64,000 nt of DNA from Rhodanobacter sp. (GTDB lineage Bacteria; Pseudomonadota; Gammaproteobacteria; Xanthomonadales; Rhodanobacteraceae): positions 1-64,000 of the forward strand of contig SCSE01000061.1 in NCBI GenBank assembly GCA_004298015.1, given 5' to 3'. The translations under genes and the position numbers were made by a program. Below, in pieces: positions 8,708 through 17,064 of this stretch; positions within the stretch are counted from its first letter, which is position 1; the number at the start of each line of letters is the position of its first letter. The notes below the pieces were generated by a model. The model did no database searches. It worked only from the letters and a program-made list of their open reading frames with translations, and was not told where the DNA came from.

Positions 8708-10272
8708 GGCGCGTTTCCGGAGCTGACTTGTTCACGGTGAACCCGCGAAGCCGCTGTGCCTGTCACGGTAAGCAAGTGCGCGAACGCACGCAAATTTGCC
8801 CGCGCCTCATCCGCTCCGCCGTAGCCAACCGCAGTTGACAGCGCCCAAACCGACGATCGCGGCAGATGGCCCCGCAACACATCCCACGCCTGCAGAAACT
8901 TGGTCAACAACCGAGAGTTCGTACAGCGGCCATCCACGCAATACCAGTACCACACGAGTCGTTCACCAGACGCACCGGTCACCCGCAGTTCTCCCGCAAC
9001 GAGATTTCGGCCATCGCCGAGCTTGAGCTGGCGGTTGGCTGTACTCAGAATCCGTGCCTGCGCCGGGTCGTAGAGGTCGTTGCCGTAAGTAATCAGCGTA
9101 TGTCCGCGGCGAGGTTTGCCGGTGTAGAGGGCATGAAACAGCGCGATCGCCGCCCCGCCAGCGGGCGATCGATAAACTACTTTTACCTGCCCGGCGGCAC
9201 CGTGGAAGATCGGTTGCCAGTCGTCTCCCGCCGGCTGCGGCCCAGTCCAGCCCCCGACGGCTGGCGCGGTCATGTGCATCTGTTCGACGGGCACTGGGGA
9301 TGCGACTCCGGCAGCCCATACGGAACCGGCAATCAACAGCGTGATCACCGCTGGCCAGAGCATCAGGCGCGCGCCAGTGGGCCCGTGGTTATTTACAGGG
9401 GGAGATTCGACCACGACGAGAGGATCGCGGAAAAACCAGCCGATCAACAGCAGCAGCACCAGCACCGAGCCGAAAAACTGCCAGCCAAAGATAAGGTGAT
9501 CCATCCCGGTGGCGTACTTCATGCCCCAGGTGTCGCCGATCAGTATGGTGAAATACACGCGCAGACCATTCGCAATGATCGGAACCACGGCGGCCATGAC
9601 CACGAACAGCACGCGCTTGCGCCAGCGCTGGTACATCAGATAGGCATACAGAACACCAAGTGCGCTGCAGGCGATGAAAAATTTCACACCGCTGCATGCA
9701 TCCGCCACCATCCATACCGCCGCGGGCGTGACGATCTCCCGCCCGTTGAGCAGCACGGGCGTGCCGGTCAACTCCAGCGCACGCACCGCGAAACGGGCCG
9801 TGATGTCCTGCAACGGACCTACCAGCCCATCTCCCCACGGCACTGCGAACAACACCAGGTAGCCGAGCGGGAACGCCAGCACCCACAGCGCACGCCACCC
9901 CCAGCAGGCGAGCACCAGTGCCGGAAACAACGCGACCAGAGCAAAGTGCTGCACCACATTGACATCAAGCAGATGGCCGGCATACCAGACAAACACCAGC
10001 GCAGCTACGGCTGCCAGGCCCCAAACGCTCGGCACCGGCGCATTCGCCCGGACCTGATGGCGCAGATTGAATGCCGTCCATATGCTCAGTGGAGGGATGA
10101 GGAACGCGTATTGATAGGTTCCGTCGTGAGCCCAGACCCCCACCAGCGACAGCACCGTGCCCCAGTAGCAGACCAGCAGCACCACGATCGCGACGGCGAA
10201 CGCGGCCGCAGCGAGCAGCCAGCCAGAAACGCGCGTGGAAATACCGACAGCGGTCTGCGCCGTCCGATTCAT
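8704..10272 (-). CDS. xrtA: exosortase A fused to EpsI domain
   Basis: A 522-residue inner-membrane protein. Residues 1-285 form the multi-spanning exosortase domain with the catalytic triad visible: Cys193 in DACSG, Arg238 in NGLRV and His259 in DHLIFGW. A further membrane segment near 305-325 leads into a periplasmic EpsI-like domain (about 325-500, with the KVVYRSPAGGA and YWYCVDGR regions). Exosortases are transpeptidases that recognise PEP-CTERM tails, remove them and probably attach the protein to a glycan; the XrtA subtype is normally encoded in an exopolysaccharide locus, as here. The XrtA-EpsI fusion is normal for this subtype. No PEP-CTERM substrate is encoded in this window. Its start overlaps the stop of the upstream glycosyltransferase (ATGA at 10272-10269). 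Confidence 0.92.
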   Translation of the reverse strand: MNRTAQTAVGISTRVSGWLLAAAAFAVAIVVLLVCYWGTVLSLVGVWAHDGTYQYAFLIPPLSIWTAFNLRHQVRANAPVPSVWGLAAVAALVFVWYAGHLLDVNVVQHFALVALFPALVLACWGWRALWVLAFPLGYLVLFAVPWGDGLVGPLQDITARFAVRALELTGTPVLLNGREIVTPAAVWMVADACSGVKFFIACSALGVLYAYLMYQRWRKRVLFVVMAAVVPIIANGLRVYFTILIGDTWGMKYATGMDHLIFGWQFFGSVLVLLLLIGWFFRDPLVVVESPPVNNHGPTGARLMLWPAVITLLIAGSVWAAGVASPVPVEQMHMTAPAVGGWTGPQPAGDDWQPIFHGAAGQVKVVYRSPAGGAAIALFHALYTGKPRRGHTLITYGNDLYDPAQARILSTANRQLKLGDGRNLVAGELRVTGASGERLVWYWYCVDGRCTNSRLLTKFLQAWDVLRGHLPRSSVWALSTAVGYGGADEARANLRAFAHLLTVTGTAASRVHREQVSSGNAP

Positions 10273-11519
10273 GAACCCACCCTCGACCCGGCAACGCGCG
10301 CAGCATGTATGTGCGCTGCACCGTTCTGCGCATCACACAGGACGCTTTGGTAAATATCCAGATTCCGCGCCCAGTCGAAGTGGGACAGGATCATGGCGCG
10401 GGCCGCCGGCACTCGTACGGATTGGGCCTCGTCCAACCAACGCAGGGCTTCGGCCGCCATGATCTCGGGCGAATCGCTGATGCAGCCTTGACGACCCTCG
10501 AAATCCTCAATGCCCTCCCAGGCTTCAGGTGTTGCCAGTAGCGCTTTCTCCATGGCCAACGCTTCCAGCACCTTGTTCTGGATGCCGCGGGCAATGCGCA
10601 ACGGCGCTGCCACCGCATGCGCATGGGCCAGATACGGCCGTACATCCTCCACCCGCCCGGTTACCGTGATGCCCGCGAGCTCGCCCAGCGCGCGAACAGC
10701 CGCTGTCGGCTTGCTACCGACGATATAAAAACGGGCGTCCTGCCGCCGGGCCAGAATCCGCGGCCAGACGTCGCGCGCGAACCATTGCGCCGCATGCACA
10801 TTGGCGCGGTAATCCATGGCACCCACGAACACCACTACCCGCTCCCCCTGCCGGTAGGGGTTGGAATAGATCCGTTGTGGATCCCAATAGACAGCGTCCA
10901 CGCCATTGGGGATTCCGTGCACTTTGCCAGCCGGTTCCGGCATGTCCCGGCAAAAGAATCCCGCCTCGGCTTTGGAAACAAACACGCTGGCATCGAACTG
11001 CGTGGCAACCGTGCGCTCAAACTCCGCGAGCCGGCGGGCTTCCCGCCCATAAACAATCTGTTTCAGTCCACGATGGCTCTGCGCATACTGGCGCCACTTG
11101 TCGGAGTCCACATCCACGAAATCCATGACGCGGCGCAGTTGCGGATGCGGCATGAGAAACGGCGCCACCCCGGACGAGTAGCACAAGGCGAGTTCCAGCT
11201 TTTCCTTCACCAGCAGTCGCTCGATCCAACGCCGCATCACGCGGTCGCGGTACACCCCAACGGTAAGCGGTTCGCCCCGCACAAGCGACGCAAGCGCGCG
11301 CCGACGCGCGGACCAGGGTTTCAGCGGACGGACACAAACCTCTGCGCACAAGGCCTCGACCGCCGCCAGGTACTGCCAGTCGGCCGGATCGTCCACGAAA
11401 GTCCCTAGATACACGCGGTAATGCTCCGCAAGCCGCCGCAATACGCGGTACGAGCGGATCTTGTCACCCTTGTCGGGTGGCCACGGCAACCGGTGGCAGA
11501 GGAACAATATCGACTGCAT
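10269..11519 (-). CDS. glycosyltransferase, PEP-CTERM/XrtA system (TIGR03087 type)
   Basis: A 416-residue GT4-like glycosyltransferase. The N-terminal signature LFLCHRLPWPPDKGDKIRSY is characteristic of the subfamily that accompanies exosortase A. The C-terminal domain has GRVEDVRPYLAHAHAVAAPL and the acidic donor loop ARGIQNKVLEALAMEKALL. The frame is open to 11696, but the ATG at 11519 is chosen because the family N-terminus starts there and it lies 2 nt after the stop of the FemAB-like gene. It acts in assembly of the lipid-linked repeat unit; donor and acceptor are not deducible. Confidence 0.9.
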   Translation of the reverse strand: MQSILFLCHRLPWPPDKGDKIRSYRVLRRLAEHYRVYLGTFVDDPADWQYLAAVEALCAEVCVRPLKPWSARRRALASLVRGEPLTVGVYRDRVMRRWIERLLVKEKLELALCYSSGVAPFLMPHPQLRRVMDFVDVDSDKWRQYAQSHRGLKQIVYGREARRLAEFERTVATQFDASVFVSKAEAGFFCRDMPEPAGKVHGIPNGVDAVYWDPQRIYSNPYRQGERVVVFVGAMDYRANVHAAQWFARDVWPRILARRQDARFYIVGSKPTAAVRALGELAGITVTGRVEDVRPYLAHAHAVAAPLRIARGIQNKVLEALAMEKALLATPEAWEGIEDFEGRQGCISDSPEIMAAEALRWLDEAQSVRVPAARAMILSHFDWARNLDIYQSVLCDAQNGAAHIHAARVAGSRVGS

Positions 11520-11521
11520 GG

Positions 11522-12583
11522 TCAACCAAGGTCCCGCGCAAGCCACGGGCCCAGCACCTGGCTTACTGGCAGCGGAAGCCGCTGCCAAGCCTTGATGAAA
11601 AGGCTGTACTTGCGGTTGGTGGGGCTGATGTTGGGCATCTCGGTCGCGCGAACCAGGTAATAGGCGTACGGCAGCGGCTTGGGGTCGAAGCCCCATTGCT
11701 TCTTGAAATCATAGGAGCCGGTGCCTTGCTTGCTGCGGCCAAAGTCGAACACCCGTGCACCGCGCTCCATCGCACGCTGCATCAGCGCCCAATACATGAA
11801 ATCGTTGGCTGCGAAATCACGGCCACGCATCACGCTGCCTGCGTAATAAGAATGCACCTGATCGCGAAAGTAGAAGCTCATGGCCGTGGCTACCGGCTGA
11901 TCCTTGTGCGTAACCACGGTGATTTCCCAGCTTTCGCCAAATGCCTGTTTGAGTCGCCTGTAGTAATTGCGCGACAACACGGGTGTGCCCAGGTTACGCA
12001 CGCTTTCGGCGTACACCGGGTAAAACTCGGCGATGCTGCCGTCATGGCGCGCCTGCAGGCCGGCATCGATCCCCTTGCGGATCTTGTTGCGCCGCTTGGC
12101 CGAAAGCGCCTTCCAGTTTTCATCCTCATTCGGATGGATCGGTTTGCTGAACGTGACGTACAGCTCCTTGACCGGCCAGTCCGGGTGGCGCAGCTCGCGG
12201 TCACGCAATTCCAGATAGTCCACGCGCAGCTCGTCGGCCAGCGAGGTCGCGGCCTGGGTAAGCTGCGCCGCGCTTTCGGGGTCGCTTGCCACCACCCCGC
12301 CGTAGACGCAGAACGGCGTCGAAATCAGCGCGTGGCCGAACAACCGACTGCGTATTTCCGCGAGCGGCAGCACTCCTGTGATGACCCCATCCCGCTCTGC
12401 ATACAAATAATGGCAACGATGCCCCAGCTCTTCCTCGAGGATGCCGCGCCACGCCGCTCGATGGAAAAATGTTGCCTGCGACGCGTCCATCACAAATGCA
12501 TCCCAGCGTTGCTCGTCATCATCCACCATACGTTTCACGGTGCAGATATCGGAGGAACGGCTATCCCCGGTTTGCTCAAACAT
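11522..12583 (-). CDS. FemAB-like acyltransferase, XrtA/PEP-CTERM-associated (TIGR03019 type)
   Basis: A 353-residue GNAT-fold protein with the doubled acetyltransferase core of FemA/FemB enzymes. Recognisable blocks are FFHRAAWRGILEEELGH near the start, LISTPFCVYGG, and the late YWALMQRAMERGARVFDFGRS and GTGSYDFKKQWGF segments. FemAB proteins move aminoacyl groups from tRNA to an amine; XrtA-linked members are thought to modify the exopolysaccharide precursor. The start at 12583 is preferred to 12655 because a strong AGGGGAAAGGGG ribosome-binding stretch precedes it and the earlier start would run well into the deacetylase gene. Together with the amidotransferase and ATP-grasp genes it points to amide-type decoration of the glycan, which is inference. 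Confidence 0.88.
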   Translation of the reverse strand: MFEQTGDSRSSDICTVKRMVDDDEQRWDAFVMDASQATFFHRAAWRGILEEELGHRCHYLYAERDGVITGVLPLAEIRSRLFGHALISTPFCVYGGVVASDPESAAQLTQAATSLADELRVDYLELRDRELRHPDWPVKELYVTFSKPIHPNEDENWKALSAKRRNKIRKGIDAGLQARHDGSIAEFYPVYAESVRNLGTPVLSRNYYRRLKQAFGESWEITVVTHKDQPVATAMSFYFRDQVHSYYAGSVMRGRDFAANDFMYWALMQRAMERGARVFDFGRSKQGTGSYDFKKQWGFDPKPLPYAYYLVRATEMPNISPTNRKYSLFIKAWQRLPLPVSQVLGPWLARDLG

Positions 12584-12596
12584 GGCCCCTTTCCCC

Positions 12597-13508
12597 TCAG
12601 TGCGCACGGAATTCGGCGGCCTGTAGCGCAACCACCGGATAGTCGGCATGCGCACTGGAGAGAAACACCCGGTCCATGCGATCGAAACGAAAGTCGCGCA
12701 TCAGCCGGTCCAGCCGTGGTGCCGTACGCGCCAGGTTCAGATAGTGACGCACCCGATTCTTGCGCGTCACGCCGGGTACCCGGGGTTGCTGCGGATCCAC
12801 TTCCCACGGATGGAAATAGAACACACCAGAGGCATGCTCTTGCCGGTTGACGCGACGCAGGCCCTGCTTGAACAGCGCATAGGGAAGCAGCCGGAAGTAC
12901 CCGCCGCCGCCGCAGGGCCAGTTGCGCCCCCAGCGCCGCACCGTGGTGACCGGGATCTCGAGCAGGCCCGAATGCTCGGTAAAAAACGCAAAGCGCGGCG
13001 CCCCCGGCATGCCGTAAAGATCATGATGGATCGGCACGATGCTGGAACTGTAGCGGTAACCCGCCTGGTGCAGCTCCTCGTGCGCCCACAGCGTACCCGG
13101 GCCGATCGAATAACTGGGCGCACGATAGCCGACCACTGCCGTACCGGTGAGATCCTCCAGCAGGGTTTTGGTGTGGGTAACGCTGTCGCGGAACTCGCTG
13201 CGGGTCAGGTTGGTCAAGCGCTCGTGGCCAAAACCGTGGCTTGCGACTTCGTGACCGGCGGCGCTTATATCGCGCACCAATGCGGGGAATCGCTCCGCCA
13301 CCCAGCCGAGCACGAAGAAGGTCGCATGCACGTCGTGACGCCCGAACAGCTCCAGTATCCGCCGCGTATTGTCTTCGACGCGCACAGGCCATTGCGGCCA
13401 GTCCTCGCGCCGGATGCATTTTTCAAAGGCGGAAACCTGGAAATAGTCCTCGACGTCCACCGTCATGGCGTTGACGATCGACTCGGTTGCCGACGGCCGT
13501 ATGCTCAT
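12597..13508 (-). CDS. polysaccharide deacetylase, XrtA-associated (TIGR03006 type)
   Basis: A 303-residue NodB-fold carbohydrate esterase 4 protein. The first catalytic motif is MTVDVEDYF (Asp18, with the metal-site acid nearby); the metal-binding histidines are His91 and His95 in SHGFGHERL; RAPSYSIG is the third motif. It removes N- or O-acetyl groups from an aminosugar polymer. There is no signal peptide, so it acts in the cytoplasm on the lipid-linked precursor, as proposed for this subfamily, unless exported in another way. Its ATG overlaps the stop of the ATPase gene (ATGA at 13508-13505). Confidence 0.92.
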   Translation of the reverse strand: MSIRPSATESIVNAMTVDVEDYFQVSAFEKCIRREDWPQWPVRVEDNTRRILELFGRHDVHATFFVLGWVAERFPALVRDISAAGHEVASHGFGHERLTNLTRSEFRDSVTHTKTLLEDLTGTAVVGYRAPSYSIGPGTLWAHEELHQAGYRYSSSIVPIHHDLYGMPGAPRFAFFTEHSGLLEIPVTTVRRWGRNWPCGGGGYFRLLPYALFKQGLRRVNRQEHASGVFYFHPWEVDPQQPRVPGVTRKNRVRHYLNLARTAPRLDRLMRDFRFDRMDRVFLSSAHADYPVVALQAAEFRAH

Positions 13509-14572
13509 TTTCGCTTCCGTCGGGAACGCCCGTGCCGCGCGTCTGCCCTCACCGTGTCATCGGAGGCAGGTGCTGCCGACGGCTTGCTTTTTACCATCGC
13601 CCTGAGTTGGAAGTTTTCGTGCATCAGCTGCAACAGGACGTTATTCCGTTGCTCAAAATTCAGCTTCATGAGTTCACTGTCCCGCCCGGAAGACGCTGTA
13701 GCACGCGCTGGCTCCTGGCTCTCTGGCGTCGAGGATGCCTCGAGTGTCTGCGGGACATCGGCCATCTCCTCGTAAATTTCGTCCAGCACGACGGTGAGCG
13801 CTGCCTGATTCAGGCTGTGCAATTCTTCCAGATAACCGTGCAAAAGCAGCCGGTCCATGATGAGGTTTACCTTGCGTGGGATACCACGGCCGGCCATGTA
13901 CACCCCGGCAAAGATTCCTGGCGCAAGTTCCGGATCGTTGTTCCAGCCGACTGCTCGCAGGCGGTGCAGGATATATTCGCGGCATTCTTCGACCCCCATC
14001 GGATCGAGCTTGTGGGAAGCGATGATGCGCTGACGCAACTGTTCCATGCGGTTGTTGACGATGGTGGTCTGCAGTTCGGCCTGGCCGATGAGAAAAACCT
14101 GCAACAGCGCCTTGCCGGCGACCTCGAAATTCGACAGGATGCGCAGCATCTCCAGCGCCGCCGAAGTAAGCGTTTGCGCCTCGTCCACCACCAGCAGTGC
14201 GTGCGAATGGCGCTCACGCAACGTCATCAGATGCCGCCTTATATCCTGCAGCAAGGCCTCCTTGCCCCGACTCTCGTAGGGCAGCGCAAAAGCAGCAGCT
14301 ACAGCCGGCAGGATGTCCTCACCGCCGAGATTGGCGGAAGCAATACTGGCTATCCCAATATTGCGATGCGCGAGTTCTTCGAACAACTTCTGGATGAGCA
14401 GCGTCTTGCCCGTGCCGACCGCACCGGTGATCATCACAAAGCCTTCGCCCTGCTCGAGCCCGTAGAGCAGGTAAGACATTGCGCGCTGGTGACCCTTGCT
14501 CGGAAACAGCATGGCAGGATCCGGGGTCAGCTGGAAAGGTTTGCCTTGAAGCTTGTAAAAAATCTGATACAT
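13505..14572 (-). CDS. putative secretion ATPase, XrtA/PEP-CTERM locus (TIGR03015 type)
   Basis: A 355-residue AAA/ExeA-like ATPase. Walker A is GAVGTGKT (residues 50-57), Walker B is ALLVVDEAQ (about 125-132), and DQ-rich sensor regions follow. The first 280 residues are the AAA core; the tail is basic, low-complexity and ends RSRRKRK. ExeA-like ATPases energise envelope assembly or secretion complexes, and members of this subfamily sit beside the chain-length and outer-membrane proteins of XrtA loci. It starts 7 nt after the beta-barrel gene stop and overlaps the deacetylase start. Its exact partner is unknown. Confidence 0.9.
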   Translation of the reverse strand: MYQIFYKLQGKPFQLTPDPAMLFPSKGHQRAMSYLLYGLEQGEGFVMITGAVGTGKTLLIQKLFEELAHRNIGIASIASANLGGEDILPAVAAAFALPYESRGKEALLQDIRRHLMTLRERHSHALLVVDEAQTLTSAALEMLRILSNFEVAGKALLQVFLIGQAELQTTIVNNRMEQLRQRIIASHKLDPMGVEECREYILHRLRAVGWNNDPELAPGIFAGVYMAGRGIPRKVNLIMDRLLLHGYLEELHSLNQAALTVVLDEIYEEMADVPQTLEASSTPESQEPARATASSGRDSELMKLNFEQRNNVLLQLMHENFQLRAMVKSKPSAAPASDDTVRADARHGRSRRKRK

Positions 14573-14579
14573 ACGGGTC

Positions 14580-16187
14580 TCAGAACAAATGGGTCCACTG
14601 CAGGAATATCACGTTCACGCCGTAGCCCTGTGACCCCAACTCCGGCAACACCGAATTGAAGTTGCTGGAGTCGTGACGCAGCCTCAAACTCGCGAAATTT
14701 TTGGGGTTCAGTTGATGCACGAGCGCGAGTTGCGCGTAACGGTTGTACCGAATCTGTCCATCCTGGAATTGATACCGCTGCCAACCGAGGGTTGGGGTAA
14801 GCGTGGTCAATGCCCCGATATTGAACAACCAGTCGATATTCGCATTTGCCACCTTTTCCTGGCGGTTGTTTGAGAAGAAATAGGTGCGCTGCTCGTCGTA
14901 TAGCGTCACACGCAACCTGCCTTTAGGCATTTCGTATCCCGCCGACGCCGTGCCGCGTTTCATGAGGTAAACCTGACGATTCCTGAGCGAACCAAGTCCG
15001 GGTGTGCCGACAGGCGCGCTAATGACCTCGCCCGGGTTTTGCCCCAGCAACTGCTGGTTGATGTCGGTTGGCTGCTCGTGATAGCTGATGGATGTGGTGA
15101 GCAACGCGGCTGTGCGCGACCAGGAGAATTCGTAGCTGCGCCCGTAAAAGCGGTGCCCAACCAGCACCTTGAGGTTGTCACGGCCGTTCGACCAGGCGAA
15201 ACCCGCGTCCCAGAAGCTGGCACCGAATTTGTCGATGGTGCCATCAGCCAAAAAGTTGCTTTCCCTGCCGACGTCAGCCAGCAAGCGGGTATTGTTGCTG
15301 ATTTCCAGGTAGGCCCCCAGCTTGGCAAGCGCGTACTCCAGCCCGCGGCCGAAGTCCGGAACGAGACGTTGATCGGAATACCCAACGTTCCAGCCCCACG
15401 TCTTATATTTGGGGCTCACAAGAGTGAATTGCAGCGCGTTGCTGGTGACATCCGGTATGCCGGACAGCACATTGGCATTTTGCCCGGGTAGACCCTGCGC
15501 CCTGGATATGCCCCGCGTGTTGTACATCACGCGTCCATAGCTGTAGCGCAGTTGCATGCTGCCGACGTTGCCTAGATCCTGTATCCAGTACGGACTGAGT
15601 GTGTACCTTGCGGCATTTGCACGGTTATTGCTAAGGAAAAATGTGCCGGACGCGTACGGCAATTGATTATTGATCACCTCACTGCCGTACAACGCAGTAC
15701 CGTCAATGAACACATGCTGTGGAACAACGGTGAAGGTGCCCTGGGCGTTGAGGTTTTGCGTCAACTGGTTGTAGCTCGATTGCCCCGCGTAGACATACCC
15801 GTTGAGCTTGTAGTCCAACACTCCGGAAAATCGTGGACTGCTGTAGGCGGATTTCAAAAACGGCTGGATCTGGGTAATCCAGCTTGTTTGTGCGGGCTTG
15901 CCGGACGCGGCGAGTGTCAAGTTATCGGTATACAGCTCGCCCAAGGTAACTCCCACCACCCATCCTGGCTCCGCGACAGTCGGCTGACGAACGGTACCGA
16001 TCGGCACATCCGAATCCCCAGCCTGGCCGAGGGCGGTAGCCAGGCGGGTCGTGGGGCCCATCGGAGGAATTTCCTGCCCCGATGCGGGAGCCCAACAGCT
16101 GGCCAGAAAGGCGGACGATAAACCCACCACCATCAACGAACGCCGACGCCTGTTCCGCACGTCAACGATCTCTGGAATGGCTTTCAT
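14580..16187 (-). CDS. outer-membrane beta-barrel protein, XrtA/PEP-CTERM-associated (TIGR03016 type)
   Basis: A 535-residue exported protein. A basic N-terminus (RNRRRRS) and hydrophobic stretch LMVVGLSSAFLASCWAPASG form a signal peptide. The rest alternates aromatic and polar residues typical of outer-membrane strands (for example YSYGRVMYNTRG) and ends with the aromatic outer-membrane signature IFLQWTHLF. The family is conserved in XrtA loci and probably forms or assists the polymer exit pore. Its start lies inside the 3' end of the kinase gene (26-nt overlap), so initiation may depend on kinase translation. Confidence 0.88.
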   Translation of the reverse strand: MKAIPEIVDVRNRRRRSLMVVGLSSAFLASCWAPASGQEIPPMGPTTRLATALGQAGDSDVPIGTVRQPTVAEPGWVVGVTLGELYTDNLTLAASGKPAQTSWITQIQPFLKSAYSSPRFSGVLDYKLNGYVYAGQSSYNQLTQNLNAQGTFTVVPQHVFIDGTALYGSEVINNQLPYASGTFFLSNNRANAARYTLSPYWIQDLGNVGSMQLRYSYGRVMYNTRGISRAQGLPGQNANVLSGIPDVTSNALQFTLVSPKYKTWGWNVGYSDQRLVPDFGRGLEYALAKLGAYLEISNNTRLLADVGRESNFLADGTIDKFGASFWDAGFAWSNGRDNLKVLVGHRFYGRSYEFSWSRTAALLTTSISYHEQPTDINQQLLGQNPGEVISAPVGTPGLGSLRNRQVYLMKRGTASAGYEMPKGRLRVTLYDEQRTYFFSNNRQEKVANANIDWLFNIGALTTLTPTLGWQRYQFQDGQIRYNRYAQLALVHQLNPKNFASLRLRHDSSNFNSVLPELGSQGYGVNVIFLQWTHLF

Positions 16188-17064
16188 GGTCGTTGTCGTA
16201 GTAACTCTCGTCGGCGGAAAGATCGCTCATGTTGAGAATCAGGCCTACATACTGCAAGTCATTCAAACGTTGCAACGCTGAATTGACGGCCTGCCGGCGC
16301 GTGCGGCCGGCGGCCACCACCACCACCACCTGACCCATGTGCGAAGCCAGCACCTGCGACTCCGAGGCCGCCAACAGCGGCGGAGAATCAAACACCATCA
16401 AGCGTCCGCGATGTTGTCCGCCCCATTGGTCGAGCACATATTCCATGCGCCGGCTACGGAACAATTCGGCGGCCAGCGGATGGCGCTTGCCGGCCGGCAC
16501 GACCAGCAGATTCGGCACGTCGGTACGCACGATCACTTCGGCGGGCGCGCGCTGTTCGTCAGCCAGTACATCCATCAGCCCACCCTCGCCACTAAGCCCG
16601 AAAATGCGCGTGATATCGGATTTTGGTATATCGCCATCCACCAGCAGCACTTCGAAATCCGTCTCGTGGGCAAGGCTCAGGGCGAGATTGAGTGCGGTGA
16701 AGGTCTTGCCTTCCCCTGCTTCCGCGCTGGTCACCACGATGCGCTTGGCACGGGCGAATGTTTCGGCACCCGCGCCGAACGCATTGTCCAGCAGTGGCCG
16801 TTTGACACGGCGCAGTTCGTCTGCGAGGCGACGCTCTGCATCGTCATCAGCGGGAAGCACGCTCATCCGCTTGAGCGCAGCCAGGTCCACTACACATAGT
16901 GGCGCCGATTCCGCCGGCTGATCCAGCATCCGCGTTCGCTCCTGCAAACGCTCGACCATCGGCGCTTTGGGCACCGGCTTTGTTTCGGTCTGTAGCGGCT
17001 GCGGCTGGCCGGACTCGAGCGGCAGCGCCTTGAGTTTTTCAGCTGCTTTTTCAACGATGCTCAT
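16162..17064 (-). CDS. tyrosine autokinase, XrtA-associated (TIGR03018 type)
   Basis: A 300-residue cytoplasmic BY-kinase. The ATPase core has Walker A SAEAGEGKT (residues 113-121), Walker A' LLVDGDIP and Walker B RLMVFDSPPLL. A C-terminal tyrosine pair (ESYYDNDHESH) supplies possible autophosphorylation sites, though it is shorter than the Tyr clusters of Wzc. BY-kinases cycle phosphorylation to control polymer length together with a membrane chain-length protein, here the gene immediately upstream, whose stop overlaps this start (ATGA at 17064-17061). The N-terminal 85 residues are a proline/charge-rich linker. Confidence 0.92.
   Translation of the reverse strand: MSIVEKAAEKLKALPLESGQPQPLQTETKPVPKAPMVERLQERTRMLDQPAESAPLCVVDLAALKRMSVLPADDDAERRLADELRRVKRPLLDNAFGAGAETFARAKRIVVTSAEAGEGKTFTALNLALSLAHETDFEVLLVDGDIPKSDITRIFGLSGEGGLMDVLADEQRAPAEVIVRTDVPNLLVVPAGKRHPLAAELFRSRRMEYVLDQWGGQHRGRLMVFDSPPLLAASESQVLASHMGQVVVVVAAGRTRRQAVNSALQRLNDLQYVGLILNMSDLSADESYYDNDHESHSRDR

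Noticed and set aside
8866..10353. A 495-codon open frame on the plus strand across the exosortase gene
   Set aside because: Antisense to an exosortase with intact catalytic Cys, Arg and His; the plus-strand translation is His/Gln/Arg-rich without domain.
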